Assembly: GCA_946811185.2 (NCBI GenBank)
Contig: OX328106.1
Span: forward strand, 47,318,311 to 47,382,310
DNA from: Hippopus hippopus
Lineage: Eukaryota; Mollusca; Bivalvia; Cardiida; Cardiidae
Reading direction: 5' to 3'
DNA: 64,000 nucleotides
Every line of letters begins with the position of its first letter. The first letter of the stretch is position 1. This document shows positions 29,420 through 39,488 of this stretch, in pieces. A model generated the notes under the pieces. That model ran no database searches, had not been told where the DNA came from, and worked only from the letters and a program-made list of their open reading frames with translations. A program made the translations under genes and the position numbers.

Positions 29420-29520
29420 TACTAGGATGGTATGGAGAGAATTTTGATAAATGGTAACAAGCAATTTCTCCTTGTCCCAAGATGTTTTAAAAGCTCTCTT
29501 CCTCAGTGTCATAAAAATAT
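29420..29520 (-). repeat. TPM - right-half fragment
   Basis: AAATGGTAACAAGCAATTTC through CTCAGTGTCATAAAAAT. Confidence 0.55.
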
Positions 29521-29544
29521 TGGTTTGTTTATAATGGTTACCGC

Positions 29545-29731
29545 TTTAAATAGCAAACAAGAAAATTTGGTCCAAACTGAAAGCATTGGCAGACGACAAA
29601 TTAGCTATTGGTCAGATGGTTAGATTTGTTTGTGATAAGATAGAAAACATTTTGGGCTTTTCCTGCAATGTTTTCAAAAGCCTTTTTTCCAGGTTCGTTA
29701 ACAGTTGGGATTGTTTGGTATAGGATTAAAG
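29545..29731 (-). mobile_element. TPM - with collapsed palindrome
   Basis: AGCAAACAAGAAAATTTGGT start; AACATTTTGGGC joins CTTTTCCTGCAATG with the centre gone; GGTATAGGATTAA end. It lies 74 bp before the catalytic-loop exon. Confidence 0.8.
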
Positions 29732-29804
29732 AGACTTGCTTATAGAGTGCAAAAATACCATTACCAAATATATATGATCATCTCTGTGGACATTTTCCTT
29801 ACAG

Positions 29805-30019
29805 GAATTTCTTGAGGAAAGAAAGTTCATCCACAGAGATTTGGCAGCAAGAAATATTTTACTATGTGATCCTCGTCATTTGAAAATATCAGATTTTGGC
29901 CTCACACGAGATGTTTATGAGACTAATGTATATCAACCAACATCAGCCAGAAAACTGCCCTATAAGTGGATGGCAATTGAATCTCTTTTTAGTCAGAGGT
30001 TTACTATCAAAAGTGATGT
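29805..30019 (+). CDS. RTK exon: catalytic and activation loops
   Basis: 215 bp, phase 0 in and phase 2 out; acceptor TTCCTTACAG, donor GT|GTAAGT. It encodes EFLEERKFIHRDLAARNILL, LKISDFGLTRDVYETNVY and KLPYKWMAIESLFSQRFTIK. Catalytic Asp, the tyrosine-kinase AARN form, DFG, activation-loop tyrosines (502 and 507) and the P+1 segment are all present, so the enzyme looks active. Confidence 0.95.
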
Positions 30020-30079
30020 GTAAGTTATTTTATTGCGTATTTTTAGATTTTATTTTGCATGGTTTGTATAACGGGTGTT

Positions 30080-30426
30080 TAAAGATACATCTTTACAGCA
30101 AGAGAGAAAAAATGCTGTTTAAACAGATATTGTGTAGAATATAGTCAGCTGTGTGAACATACATAAATAACTGATATATCAGGTGTATGGGATAAAGAAA
30201 CTTTAGGGATTCGTCTTCAATTCAAAACTGGAAACAACCACAGTGATGCCTTTGATAGCCTCAAGAGAATAAATTTCATTTTTTAACCTTTGAAATGTTT
30301 GCATCCTTGCAAATGTCAGGGGCAACTTTTAGCATGAAGATACAAGTATGATTATAGTTTCATAAAATAAAAATGAAATTTGTTAAAAAAGAAAACTGGA
30401 TGAAAACAAGTAAAGATGTATCTTTA
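30080..30426 (-). mobile_element. AAAGATAC element
   Basis: TAAAGATACATCTTTACAGC start and GTAAAGATGTATCTTTA end. The body has AGCATGAAGATACAAGTATG then ATTATAGTTTCAT, the reverse-oriented match to 4760-4810. Confidence 0.72.
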
Positions 30427-30551
30427 ACCCTTTTCAGACAGTCTTAACTTTAAAGGTCTCTTGCAAAGAGGCTTTGGAAAACTTTGTGGGGATAGGAGAA
30501 AATGATGGTAACCAGCATTTTCTCCTTTTCCCACAATGTTTTCTATCTTAA
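30423..30551 (+). mobile_element. TPM + left part
   Basis: TTTAACCCTTTTCAGACAGT start and a good palindrome (GGTAACC), cut by the next copy. Confidence 0.8.
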
Positions 30552-30776
30552 CTCTTTACCACACCAGAAAATTTTAGACTGGTCCAAATTCAAAGCATTT
30601 GCAGACAACAAAATAAAGGTGACTAAAAAATTTAAATTTGGTTTGGGAAGGGTAGAAAACATTGTGGGAAAAGGAGAAAATGCTGTTTACCAGCATTTTC
30701 TTCTTTTCCCACAATGTTTTCAAAAGGCTTCTTTCTCAGGGTCGTTAAAAGTCGGGATTGTGTGGTAAAGAGTTAA
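30548..30776 (-). mobile_element. TPM -, full length
   Basis: TTAACTCTTTACCACACCAG start, GTTTACC centre, GGTAAAGAGTTAA end; arms nearly perfect. Confidence 0.9.
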
Positions 30777-30784
30777 CAGAGACA

Positions 30785-30873
30785 AACTTCAGCATTTGAG
30801 AAATAGTTATAGTGTTGCCTGCAAATTCTTTCAATTTGGACAAGTCCAAACTTTGTCATTTGGTAAAGAGTTA
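30785..30873 (+). repeat. TPM + right half
   Basis: AGTGTTGCCTGCAAATTC to GGTAAAGAGTTA. Together with 30423-30551 it may be one copy split by the TPM between them. Confidence 0.7.
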
Positions 30874-31034
30874 CCAATAATTCTTTATTGTGCAAATATA
30901 AGTAGTTATAGCACTGCTGTAGATTACATTTTGAAAACATTGTGAGAAAAAAAGCAGTTGTTTGTAATTTACCTAAAGTTTATCTTAAGAGCATCTTTCT
31001 TGAGGACACCCAAATAAATGAAGTAAGGTGATTT

Positions 31035-31105
31035 CACTAAAGGCAAAGATCAAGATAAGATTGCACAGTTTGTACAGACTCTGACTTTGAATCTATAGTT
31101 TGATA
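31035..31105. repeat. QTD fragment
   Basis: AAGATCAAGATAAGATTGCA with partial complement. Confidence 0.4.
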
Positions 31106-31224
31106 TTCCTGATGTTATTCTGACCTAAAGTGGCTCAAAGTAAAATAAAGCGAGGTCTTTCTAACGATTTTATATGTTAGTTTAAATCATTCTTGCAATC
31201 ATAGAATTTTATTTTGACTCTCCT

Positions 31225-31397
31225 CAACTCTATCTCAGAAGGCAAATTTTAGACTTGTCCATATTGAAAGCATTTGCAGACAACGAGTGAAATGTGGTCA
31301 TGTGACAGATTATTTTCTATAAAGATAAAAAAAGATACCGTATTGGGGGAAAAATGAAAAAATGCTAGTTTCCACTATTTCCCACATTGTTTTCTAG
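31225..31397 (-). repeat. TPM -, degenerate
   Basis: CTCTATCTCAGAAGGCAAAT start, AAATGCTAGTTTCCAC core; right end missing. Confidence 0.6.
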
Positions 31398-31747
31398 AGC
31401 TTAGGCCTACAGTTGCAGACACACAAAAGGGTCGACAACAGCAATTTGCATTTAATATGCTTTTTTTTTTGTTTTTGGTCCAATACCAAGAGGATTTGTA
31501 AATCTACATAAAATCATCTAACTCAAGTCTTTTCTCCTAAAATTCTCTTAAAATTCTTGAAAAAACAACAAAAATTGTTTCCATATTGAACTAGGTAGAT
31601 ACAATGTGCTTTAAAAATGATTTCCTGAGAGGTTTAGATTATGGAAATTTGTAATTGCAAGTTGTGTTTTCCTAGAAAAAATAATAAAACCCAAAATTAC
31701 AACAGTCTAGTTTATTGGTACATGTGACCTACCTTTATGCCATTGCA
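31398..31747. other. No gene or named repeat recognised
   Basis: AT-rich RTK intron. Confidence 0.35.
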
Positions 31748-31976
31748 TTTATCCCTTGCCATGAAACAAAATTTTGGAATTGTCTACATTGAAAGCATCT
31801 GCAGGCTTCAAATTAAATGTAGCTCGAAAGGGAAAAGTTGTCTAAAAAAGGGTAGAAAACATTGTTGAAAATGGAGAAAATGCTGGTTGCCAGCATTTCC
31901 TCCCTTTCCCACAATGCTTTCAAAAACCTTTTTCCATTGGGTCGTTAAAACTCGGAATTGTGTGGCAAAGCATAAA
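31748..31976 (-). mobile_element. TPM -, full length
   Basis: TTATCCCTTGCCATGAAACA start, GGTTGCC centre, GTGTGGCAAAGCATAA end. Confidence 0.85.
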
Positions 31977-31982
31977 AAGTCT

Positions 31983-32161
31983 TTAACCCTTTACCAAACA
32001 ACCCACTTTTAACAACCTAGGGAGATAAATTTTCTTTTTTCCCATAATGTTTTCTACTCTTTAAAAGAAAAATACGACTTTTGATGCACACTAAATTTGT
32101 CGTTTGCAAATGTTTTCAAATTCGACTAGTGTAAAATTTTGTCGTCTGCTGAAGGGTTAAC
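31983..32161 (+). mobile_element. TPM + with left palindrome arm deleted
   Basis: TTTAACCCTTTACCAAACAA start; GGGAGATAAATTTTC then the right arm only; GTCTGCTGAAGGGTTAA end. Confidence 0.82.
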
Positions 32162-32306
32162 ACTTCATCAGGCTGTACTATTAATGTTTTGCAATAGGAA
32201 CATTCTGATATCATTGAACGAAAAGAAGCAAATGTGAGAAGCATATTGCTTACATCCTTTTTACCTCAAAGATTTCCACAAAGCTCAGGGAAAAATTTGT
32301 CCTTCC

Positions 32307-32528
32307 TTAAACTCTTTACCAAATAGTTCTGAGCCCTAAGAAAGAAGGCTTTTGAAAACACCTTTGGAAAAGAAGAAAACGCAGGTAACCAGAATTTTAT
32401 TTTCCCCACAATGTTTTATACCTTTTCAAAGACACATATTCCACCATTTGAGCTACATTTAATTTGTTGTCTGCAACTGCTTTGAATTTGAAGCAGTCTA
32501 AAACTTGGTTTTATGGTAAAGAGTTAAA
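32307..32528 (+). mobile_element. TPM +, full length
   Basis: TTAAACTCTTTACCAAATAG start, GGTAACC centre, GGTAAAGAGTTAA end. Confidence 0.87.
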
Positions 32529-32736
32529 TGTTTCTCCTTTGCACTTGTTTCTGAATGGTAAAACATAAGCGTGTACTGTTGTGATTTAATAACATCACCA
32601 TAACCATCATCATCGCATTACGAATCTGTATGCCTTCCATTTCACCCCAACAAAGTGGGGGAAGGTTTCAGTCATCAGGTTTTTAATCTGTCCATATATA
32701 GACACAGTTTTGTGTCCTTTTCTCCTCCAACACTTT

Positions 32737-32956
32737 TAACCCTTTACTACACAATCCCGAGTTTTAACGACTCTGAGGAAGAAGCCTTTTGAAAAAATTG
32801 TGGGAAAAGGAGAAAATGTTGGTAACTCCTTTTCCCACAACATTTTCTTCCATTTCAAAGACAGAAATCACCCTTTGAGCTACTTAGGAGTTTTCTTCTT
32901 CAAATGATTTCAGTTTAGGATAGTACAGATTTTCGTTTGTGTGGTAAAGAGTTTTA
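32737..32956 (+). mobile_element. TPM + with shortened right arm
   Basis: TTTAACCCTTTACTACACAA start; GTTGGTAAC runs directly into TCCTTTTCCCACAAC; GGTAAAGAGTTTTAA end. Confidence 0.86.
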
Positions 32957-32971
32957 ATGAAAGCCTTTCTT

Positions 32972-33239
32972 ATATGGCTTGCAACACGTGAAAAGGGGCA
33001 TTCGGACATTTGCGTAAAGTGTCATCTCGGATCAGCCTGCGCAATCTGCGCAGGCTAATCTGAAATGACACTTTTTGTTTTATGTAATTTTCTGTTTCAC
33101 ACAGGTCTACTGTAGGAAAAAATCTAATGTAGTCATAAAGTGCCGTCTCGGATTAGCCTGCGCGGACTGTGCAGGCTAATCCGAGACGACACTTTACGCA
33201 AATGTCCGAATGCCCCTTTTTGCGTGTTGCAACCCATAT
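32972..33239. mobile_element. ATATGG-MITE
   Basis: ATATGGCTTGCAACACGTG start and TGCGTGTTGCAACCCATAT end. GCGTAAAGTGTCATCTCGG and CCGAGACGACACTTTACGC are inverted. The inner ATCAGCCTGCGCAATCTGCG resembles the GAGC-MITE palindrome. Confidence 0.88.
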
Positions 33240-33301
33240 TGAAACCTGTGCACCTGCAACTTTCATTTTGATAGGTTGACTATTATGGGAGTTATGGCCA
33301 T

Positions 33302-33449
33302 CTTTCGGTAACCAGCGTTCTCTCCTTTTCCAACTGTGTTTTCCAACTTTCAAAAATAAATCCTACTTTTTGTGTCCTACTTGATATGTCATCTGCAAAT
33401 GCTGTCAATTTGGACAAGTCTAATATTATGTCGTTTGGTAAAGAGTTAA
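33302..33449 (+). repeat. TPM + right half
   Basis: GGTAACCAGCGTTCTCTCC to GGTAAAGAGTTAA. Confidence 0.75.
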
Positions 33450-33609
33450 AAGTGCAACTGAAAATCAAACACAAATGGTACCTCATGTTTTTCTCTTGTT
33501 AGAAATCCTTTTTTAGGTAAATTTAACAACATGATGGTCATATGATAGAAAATATGTAAAGATGTGTAACAAAGTGATAATTTATGCTTTTTTTCATTTC
33601 TGTTGGCAG

Positions 33610-33747
33610 CTGGTCATTTGGTATTGTGTTATGGGAGATTGTTACATTAGGTGGTTCTCCATATCCCAGCATTCCTCTAAAAGACCTTTATGGATTGTTA
33701 AAGGATGGGTACCGGATGGAGAAACCAGACAACTGTAGTCCAAAGTT
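33610..33747 (+). CDS. RTK exon: kinase helix F to G
   Basis: 138 bp, phase 2 in and phase 2 out; acceptor TGTTGGCAG, donor GTT|GTGAGT. It encodes [20 protein letters not shown], then [20 protein letters not shown]. DVWSFGxxLWEIxTLGGxPYP is the helix F region of receptor tyrosine kinases. Confidence 0.94.
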
Positions 33748-34019
33748 GTGAGTTGTTTATGTCTGTTCATAGGCTTCTTAGATTTCTTGTAGTACTAATT
33801 ACATGTACATTAATGTTTCAAGCACCTGTAATAACCTTTTTTTCAGCCAGTGAATATAAATATGAGAGACTGCAGTATCCTAGTGAAATACAGTTAATCA
33901 GTGTAAATTAAGATTTAATATATCATGACTTAATGTAAAGAGAATTTGCTTGTTACTATCAGTTTCTTCTTTGCCAAGATTGGGCCGATTGATAAGTTGT
34001 GAGCCTTATATGTAAGGGT

Positions 34020-35030
34020 TTTGCCAGCGACTTTTAAGGGCCTCAATGCCACTTTTAAAGAAGTCAATTTCTTGATCGTTCAGAGAGTCCTACACTGCAT
34101 GTATGATGTCATCATCTGATCAAAAGTGGGTACCGGAAATTACCCTTTTCAGTTCTAGAAATAGATCAAAGCCTGATGAAGTGAGACCTGGCAAACAAGG
34201 CAGATGCTCAATCAATTCAAAGCCACAATCTTCCACAGAGGAATTCCAAAGTCATCAGTGCATCAATTTAACTCATCTATATAGTTTGAAAAGGCATGCA
34301 GATCTAGAGAAAAATCAGTACATGTATCTGATATTGTGATCTGCAACTTTGGTCTCGAAATTTTTAAATATGCACATGCGTATTGTGTATAGTGGACGCT
34401 ATGCCCTTGCCTTCAACATCCCAGAAAACCAAGACCATAACCTTTCCAGCTGATGGACAGTCTTTGCCTTCTTTGGTGGGGATGTGGGTGAACCAGGGTG
34501 CTTCCACTGTTTAGAATGTTGTTTGGCCTTTGGGGTGAAGTGATGGACCCATGTTTCAATCATAGTCACAAACCTCTGCAGAAAGTCAGCAGGATCCGCC
34601 TCTAAAAGGTTCAAATTAGCATGGGACAAAGTCTGCCTAGTGTGCTTCTTATTAACTGCCAGCAGTCTTGGCACCAAATGGGTTAGGAGGTTTCTCATTG
34701 CAAGATCTTCCATATGAATGGAATGTATACTTTCCTGTGAAATCCCAACTGAACTGGCTATGGGTATGTATCTCTCAGCAACTTGCCTGTCAGCCATAAC
34801 AATATCATAGACTTTATTGACCATTTCTGGGATTGCTATAGTGACAGTCTGTCATTCTCAGGGCTCTTCCTGCTATTCTTAAATTTCTCCACCCACCTTT
34901 TTACTGTAGCATATGAAGAGGTATTATTCCCGAGTGTTGTTACAATATCAGTATAGACATCCTCAGGTGCTTATACCTTTTTCTTGTTTGACTGCTCTTA
35001 CAGCAAATGTGTCGATTTTGCAAAAGTCAC
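34020..35030 (-). pseudogene. Decayed mariner transposase
   Basis: Reading leftward: EDVYTDIVTTLGNNTSSYAT and VKRWVEKFKNSRKSPEND (helix-turn-helix region), a frame change, then an intact 141-codon frame (34399-34824) with SIHMEDLAMRNLLTHLVPRL, ETWVHHFTPKAKQHSKQW and PKKAKTV. After it comes MVLVFWDVEGKGI, a stop, and CGFELIEHLPCL / FFKSGIEALKSRW. This is the mariner order with the first catalytic Asp near DPADFLQRF..ETW. Stops and frameshifts make it inactive. Confidence 0.85.
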
Positions 35031-35105
35031 TTGCCTTGTTTTCTTAAGTGTGCTAAGTCTTTGACATAAATTTACCAAATGACACCAGTGTTTGTGTACA
35101 TGGCC

Positions 35106-35340
35106 TTATCTCCTTACAAAACGACAAAATTCTAGACTGGTCCAAATCCAAAACATTCACAGACGACAAAATAAATGTGACTTTAGAATTGAAATTTGTT
35201 TAAGGAAGGGTAGAAAACGTTGTGGGAAAAGAAGAAAATGCTGGTTACCAGCATTTTCTCTTTTTCCTACAATGTTTTCAAAAGGCTTTTTTTTTGGGGG
35301 GGGGGTCGTTAAAACTCAGGATTGTATGGTAAAGGGTTGA
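35106..35340 (-). mobile_element. TPM - nested in mariner
   Basis: ATCTCCTTACAAAACGACAA start, GGTTACC centre with long arms, a T- and G-run expansion near 35288-35305, GTAAAGGGTTGA end. Confidence 0.86.
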
Positions 35341-35376
35341 TAGAGGACTTCCCTGCTTAATTCCTGTCCTTCAATA

Positions 35377-36219
35377 CGAGGGTCGTTCGAATATTATCCG
35401 GATTAAGTCTATAAATTTTTAATGAGTCATCGTAATGTGACAAAAATCCACGCATCCTAAAACGACATTCATTATGTACAAAATTGCAAAATATTTCAAC
35501 AATCTAACAATACATGTTGATTTTACACGCAATCAAACATGCATAGGTACCAGGAACCGGCGCACGAAACGCTACAATATACGACGTCATCAACGTCATC
35601 GGAAAGTTATCAGGCAACATTACCTATTCTTTCTCAAAGTACTCGCCCCCATGCTCTATGCATCGTCGGTGACGGCATACCCACTGGCTGTACACATCCC
35701 TGTACTAGTGTCCGTGTGACCGAATTATTCCCTTTCGCCATGATAAGTTTTTTGTATGTGTTTGTCGGAGTTTCTCCAAGCTGCTGGCCAAATTTTAATA
35801 TGGACCGGATTTCCAGACGGTCAGTTGACGCCATCTTTAACGTTCAAGACTTTTACCCCAACTGTATTTAAACTCGATTTTCTGAGGCATTTAACCGTCA
35901 AATGAAGTCAACTTTACTCACGATGTAAGTGGCGCCAAATCTTGTATTCTGATTAAATTTCATTACGTAATAAGTTACAAGAGAAACAATATGTAGAAGA
36001 GAAGGGTGAGTATAGATACAATATTTTGCGCTACGCCGGGAACACGTTCCCATGGCATTTTCGATGGCAACTGCGAGCACGTTTTATGAAAAAGTATATA
36101 AAATAAGCATAGACAAGCGTGAATTGAATTCCGATAGAGAATGATGCAAAATTTAGCATGATTGCTTCACAAATAATTTTTTAAAAGGCAAAATCCGAAT
36201 AATTTTTGGACAATCCTCG
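35377..36219 (-). mobile_element. Internally deleted mariner (843 bp)
   Basis: Ends CGAGGGTCGTTCGAATATTA and, inverted, CGAGGATTGTCCAAAAATTA, each flanked by TA. On the - strand a frame from 35834 begins MASTDRLEIRSILKFGQQLG, a mariner N-terminus, and after about 45 codons shifts into a segment whose other frame reads CIEHGGEYFEKE, like a mariner C-terminus. The middle with the catalytic residues is gone, so it would depend on another copy. Confidence 0.75.
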
Positions 36220-36344
36220 TACAAGGCTCACAACCTATCAATCAGCCCTTGTATTTTCAAAAGAAGTCTTCCCCAAGACAAAAGTATTGTCTGCAGAGGG
36301 TTATGGTGTTTTAATGTGTTTACATGCTTTTTCATCCATTTTAG

Positions 36345-36503
36345 GTTCAAAATCATGCTAGCTTGCTGGCATCCCAACCCAAACTGTCGTCCTGCATTTT
36401 CACAGTTAAGACTGAGATTGGAGAAACTTTTAGAGGAAACTCAGTCATACATAGACCTGTCAATAGAAGTCAGCAATGACTATTTCAATGAGTCAACTAG
36501 TGG
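36345..36503 (+). CDS. RTK exon: kinase C-terminus
   Basis: 159 bp, phase 2 in and phase 2 out; acceptor CATCCATTTTAG, donor GG|GTAAGT. It encodes FKIMLACWHPNPNCRPAFSQ, LRLRLEKLLEETQSYIDLSI and EVSNDYFNEST. CW(x6)RP closes the kinase domain; YIDL and YFNE start the tail and are plausible SH2-docking tyrosines. Nested mariners end 96 bp before the acceptor. Confidence 0.92.
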
Positions 36504-37189
36504 GTAAGTATTATTTAAGAATGAGTGGTATGTTTTTCACTCTTTAGATTTTGTGCCTAGAGTTTTATATTTCTCTAATTTGATATTAACTCTGTTTTGT
36601 TTTTGTTATTTTTATATACCACTAAACCTTCCAAGAAAACGCAGAAGAATTAATCAAGAGAAAGAGAAAATGTGCTTTTTGAAATATCGAATGCATTTTT
36701 TTTGGAAGAGGAACCAGTGCTTGTAACAAACAACTGCTCTTTTTCCAACAATATTTTGGAAAGTGCTTTACTTTGCCTTAATCAAGAGGCATTCATGATG
36801 GTGTTTTTTAACTAATATTAAAGGGGAAAACTGATAGGATAATGTTGTCTAAAATCACAAGGCCTTAAAGGATTACTTTATTGGTATTATAGACTTCATG
36901 CTGATGCTATCAGGTGAGCAAGATAGGGCATTATAGCCATCTTTTTTTTGTCTTTTCAATTCGTGAAAAATCTTTTTTTGCAAACCTTTCAGAAGATAAT
37001 TTTGCTACTGATTTTGCCCCCCCCCCCCTTTTTAAACCTTTTAGTATTTAACGATAATATCAGTCACGTATGGTCAAGGCTGTTATTGTTAGAGTGTCTC
37101 ATATAATATCCATTAGGTTAAATCCAGTGATCATACTGCACATATGTGCTCTAATCTTGATCTACAATGTGAAGGAAGTGAATTAAGCC
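36504..37189. other. No gene; degenerate repeats
   Basis: Faint TPM-like core (36655-36760), a C-run at 37018 and a QTD-like scrap at 37105-37175 (GATCATACTGCACATATGTG). Confidence 0.4.
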
Positions 37190-37418
37190 TTAACTCTTTA
37201 CCACACAATCCCAAGTTTAAATGACCTTGAGGAAGAAGCCTTTTGAAAAAATTGTGGGAAAAGGAGAAAGTGCTGATAATCAGCATTTTCTCCTTTTCCC
37301 ACGATGTTTTCTACTCTATCGAAGGCAGATTCTATTGCTTCAGTCACATTTAAATTGTCATCTGCAAATGCTTCCAACTTAGACAAGTCCTCATTTTTGT
37401 TGTGTGGTAAAGAGTTAA
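37190..37418 (+). mobile_element. TPM +, full length
   Basis: TTAACTCTTTACCACACAAT start, GATAATC centre, GTGTGGTAAAGAGTTAA end. Confidence 0.9.
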
Positions 37419-37705
37419 TGAGAGCTTAAAGGATAAACAAAAAGTTACAGAAAATCGAAGATGAATCCAGGAAATAAGATATGGGAAACTGGTTTGCCAC
37501 TACTAATCACATGATCATACCTTTTTAACAAAATGGTCTTAAATCGTTACAAACATTGGGGTATTGTAAACATACCATCAGCAGATATATGTGGCACAAA
37601 GAAGAAACACTTGGAAGAAAGAAAGTATCTTTCGTAAAATAGATGAAAAACATTAAGGGAGAAAGAGCAGTTGCTTGTAAAAAGTTGCTCATTTTCTTAT
37701 TTTTT

Positions 37706-37916
37706 GACTCTTTACCACACAATATTTTGAACTTGTCCAAATTCAACACATATGCAGAGAACAAATTCAAGGGTGACTCAAAGGATGAAACTTGTCTTTG
37801 AGTAGAAAACGTAAGAAAAGTAGAAAATTCTGGTTACCAGCATTTTCTCCTTTTTCCACGCTTTCAAAAGATTTTATATTCAAGGTTGTGAAAACTTGGG
37901 ACTGTGTGGTAAACTT
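37706..37916 (-). mobile_element. TPM -, shortened
   Basis: TTGACTCTTTACCACACAAT start but the GACTTGTCCAAATT arm follows; GGTTACC centre; TGTGTGGTAAAC end, 40 bp before the last RTK exon. Confidence 0.8.
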
Positions 37917-37955
37917 ATATGTCAAATGCATCAAATATTATTTTATATTATCTAG

Positions 37956-38487
37956 TTCTCACCCTCCACAATACCCTAATTCACAAGATGACAGTCAGAT
38001 TAGCTCTGCGGATTTAACAGGAACTCCAAGTGAAATTAGCCATTTAGCATCGTCCAAAGAGTTGTATGTAGACATTCATAATGGTCACATCCAAGAAACC
38101 GGTGCAAATCAACCTGACTCACCTGTAGGTGCAGAGTCACAAAATAACAAAGTGTTTGCGGAACCACAATTATATCCTGAGTCCAGCGAAAATTGCTCAT
38201 TTCATATGGAAAACAATAAACTGCTGTCAGAAGGTAGTGTTGAGACAACAGACTCGTCCAAGAGATGCCAGTGTGTGCTGTGTGTGAACAAGGCAAGCAT
38301 GGACAACAGGCACAGTCAAGTGTATGAATACCCTTCAAAACCAAGAGGGTCACTCAAGTCAAGTTTAAGAAACATTTTAGATAAAGTCAGCATGAAAACA
38401 TCAGACAATATTTCCAGGCAGAAAAAGCGGTCTGTTAGTCTTTCAGATGTGTATGCTATAGAGGCAAGACATGAAAGTCAAGTGTGA
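37956..38487 (+). CDS. RTK last coding exon: cytoplasmic tail and stop
   Basis: 532 bp, phase 2 in, ending at TGA (38485-38487). The acceptor is ATTATCTAG. It encodes a hydrophilic Ser/Gln/Asn-rich tail with tyrosine motifs LYVDI, LYPES, VYEYP and VYAIE, a Cys cluster (RCQCVLCVN) and a basic RQKKRSVS stretch. No fold is recognised. The open frame continues 5' into a TPM copy, which is intronic because the AG at 37954-37955 joins in phase. I could not place the polyadenylation site. Confidence 0.85.
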
Positions 38488-38672
38488 TAAAAGACAAACA
38501 GTATTTACCTATGGAATATCTGACATGATCAGGGCCTGTATTCACCAACCATTCTAGCTTAGATTCTTAGTTTAATTCTAGATTTAGAATGTAACATAAT
38601 TTCTGATTGGCTAAATGATTTGGTGGTGTTACTTTAAAATTTAGAAAAACCCTGAAAATTTGACTGAGAAAG
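38488..38672 (+). other. Probable start of RTK 3' UTR
   Basis: Directly after the stop codon. No AATAAA is seen here, so the transcript probably runs on into the TPM at 38673. Confidence 0.4.
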
Positions 38673-38903
38673 TCAACTCTTGACCAAACAGCAACATTTT
38701 TAGACTGGTCCAAATTGAAAGCATTAGCAGACGAAAGTTTATCTGTAGCTTAAATTTTTGGATTTGTCTTTGTAAGGGGAAAATACATTGTGGGAAAAGA
38801 AGAAAATGCTGGTTACCAGCATTTTCTCCTTTTTCCAAAATGATTTCAGAAGGCTTTTTCCCAGGGTTCTTTTAACTCAGGAGTGTTTAGTAAAGTGTTT
38901 AAA
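38673..38903 (-). mobile_element. TPM -, full length
   Basis: GTCAACTCTTGACCAAACAG start, GGTTACC centre, TTTAGTAAAGTGTTTAA end. Confidence 0.85.
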
Positions 38904-39339
38904 TAAGAATGGTTGGAGAATATGGGCCAAGAATTGCATGTCTATATGGTTCTAAAGTTCTAATGGATGTGCAAAATTTTTGTTCTAAGTAGATACCTTA
39001 CAATCAAGTATGATCAGAAACAAGGAGTATTGATCTAGTTATTTTCAAAATCTTAGAGCGAAATTTACAGTATTTTTGAATTTGCAGTGCTTCCCAAACC
39101 AGTCTTATTTGACCAACAGTAGAAGACCTGAAACAAATGTGATTCATGCAACTTAGAAATATTATTAAACAATAGGGCTTATTAATGTGACGTAAGTTTC
39201 AAATGATAATATGTGTTGAAATATGTGGAAAAAATTATTTGCCACTGACATTTTCTTATTTTACCATAATATTTTCAAAAGTGGTCTACTGCTGAACAAA
39301 AATGTAATGTTTCAAGCCAATTTATAGCTTGGCTAGAAA
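38904..39339. other. No gene; faint repeats
   Basis: TTTTCAAAAGTGGTCTACTG (39281) recurs near 45900, 47515 and 49615, an undefined short dispersed motif. Confidence 0.4.
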
Positions 39340-39488
39340 CATTGAAAGCATTTTCTAGACAACAAGTCAAATGTGACTAAAAATTCATAGTTTGTTTTTG
39401 GCAGGGAAGAAAACATTGAGGGGAAAGAAAAAAGAAAAAATGCTGGTTACCAGCATTTCCTCCTTTTACCACAATCAATGAGTTAATA
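39340..39488 (-). repeat. TPM -, both ends eroded
   Basis: ACATTGAAAGCATTTTCTAG to GGTTACCAGCATTTCC, then an abrupt GAGTTAA. Confidence 0.65.

Larger units (their letters stand above)
33982..36248 (-). mobile_element. Mariner element with nested insertions
   Basis: Inverted ends: GGGCCGATTGATAAGTTGTG at the left and, reversed, GGGCTGATTGATAGGTTGTG at the right. Between them lie a decayed mariner transposase (about 34020-35030), a TPM (35106-35340) and a second, internally deleted mariner (35377-36219). It sits in the RTK intron between kinase exons and ends 96 bp before the exon at 36345. Confidence 0.78.
5354..38487 (+). other. Receptor tyrosine kinase gene with FN3 ectodomain (N-terminus open)
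   Basis: A single-pass receptor tyrosine kinase at the cell surface would bind a ligand with its ectodomain and autophosphorylate tyrosines. Fifteen exons, all with AG acceptors and GT donors, join with matching phases into 811 residues plus stop. Residues 1-76 are part of an FN3 domain, about 77-185 a second FN3 domain, 186-213 a linker, 219-242 the membrane span followed by RRRNNGK, 262-299 the juxtamembrane segment, and about 300-612 the kinase with an insert near 397-441. Residues 613-811 form the tail. Seen: GEGAFG loop (301-306), VAVK Lys331, likely helix-C Glu348, HRDLAARN (Asp476), DFG (494-496), PYKWMAIES, DVWSFG and CW(x6)RP. The kinase looks catalytically intact. FN3 plus split kinase fits invertebrate Torso/Cad96Ca-like receptors, but this is family-level inference. 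Signal peptide and upstream ectodomain exons are not identified. Introns are filled with MITEs. Confidence 0.9.

Noticed and set aside
37792..38487. The full 231-residue ORF as the last RTK exon
   Set aside because: Its start lies in a TPM core; the AG at 37954-37955 gives the only acceptor that joins in phase with the exon ending at 36503.
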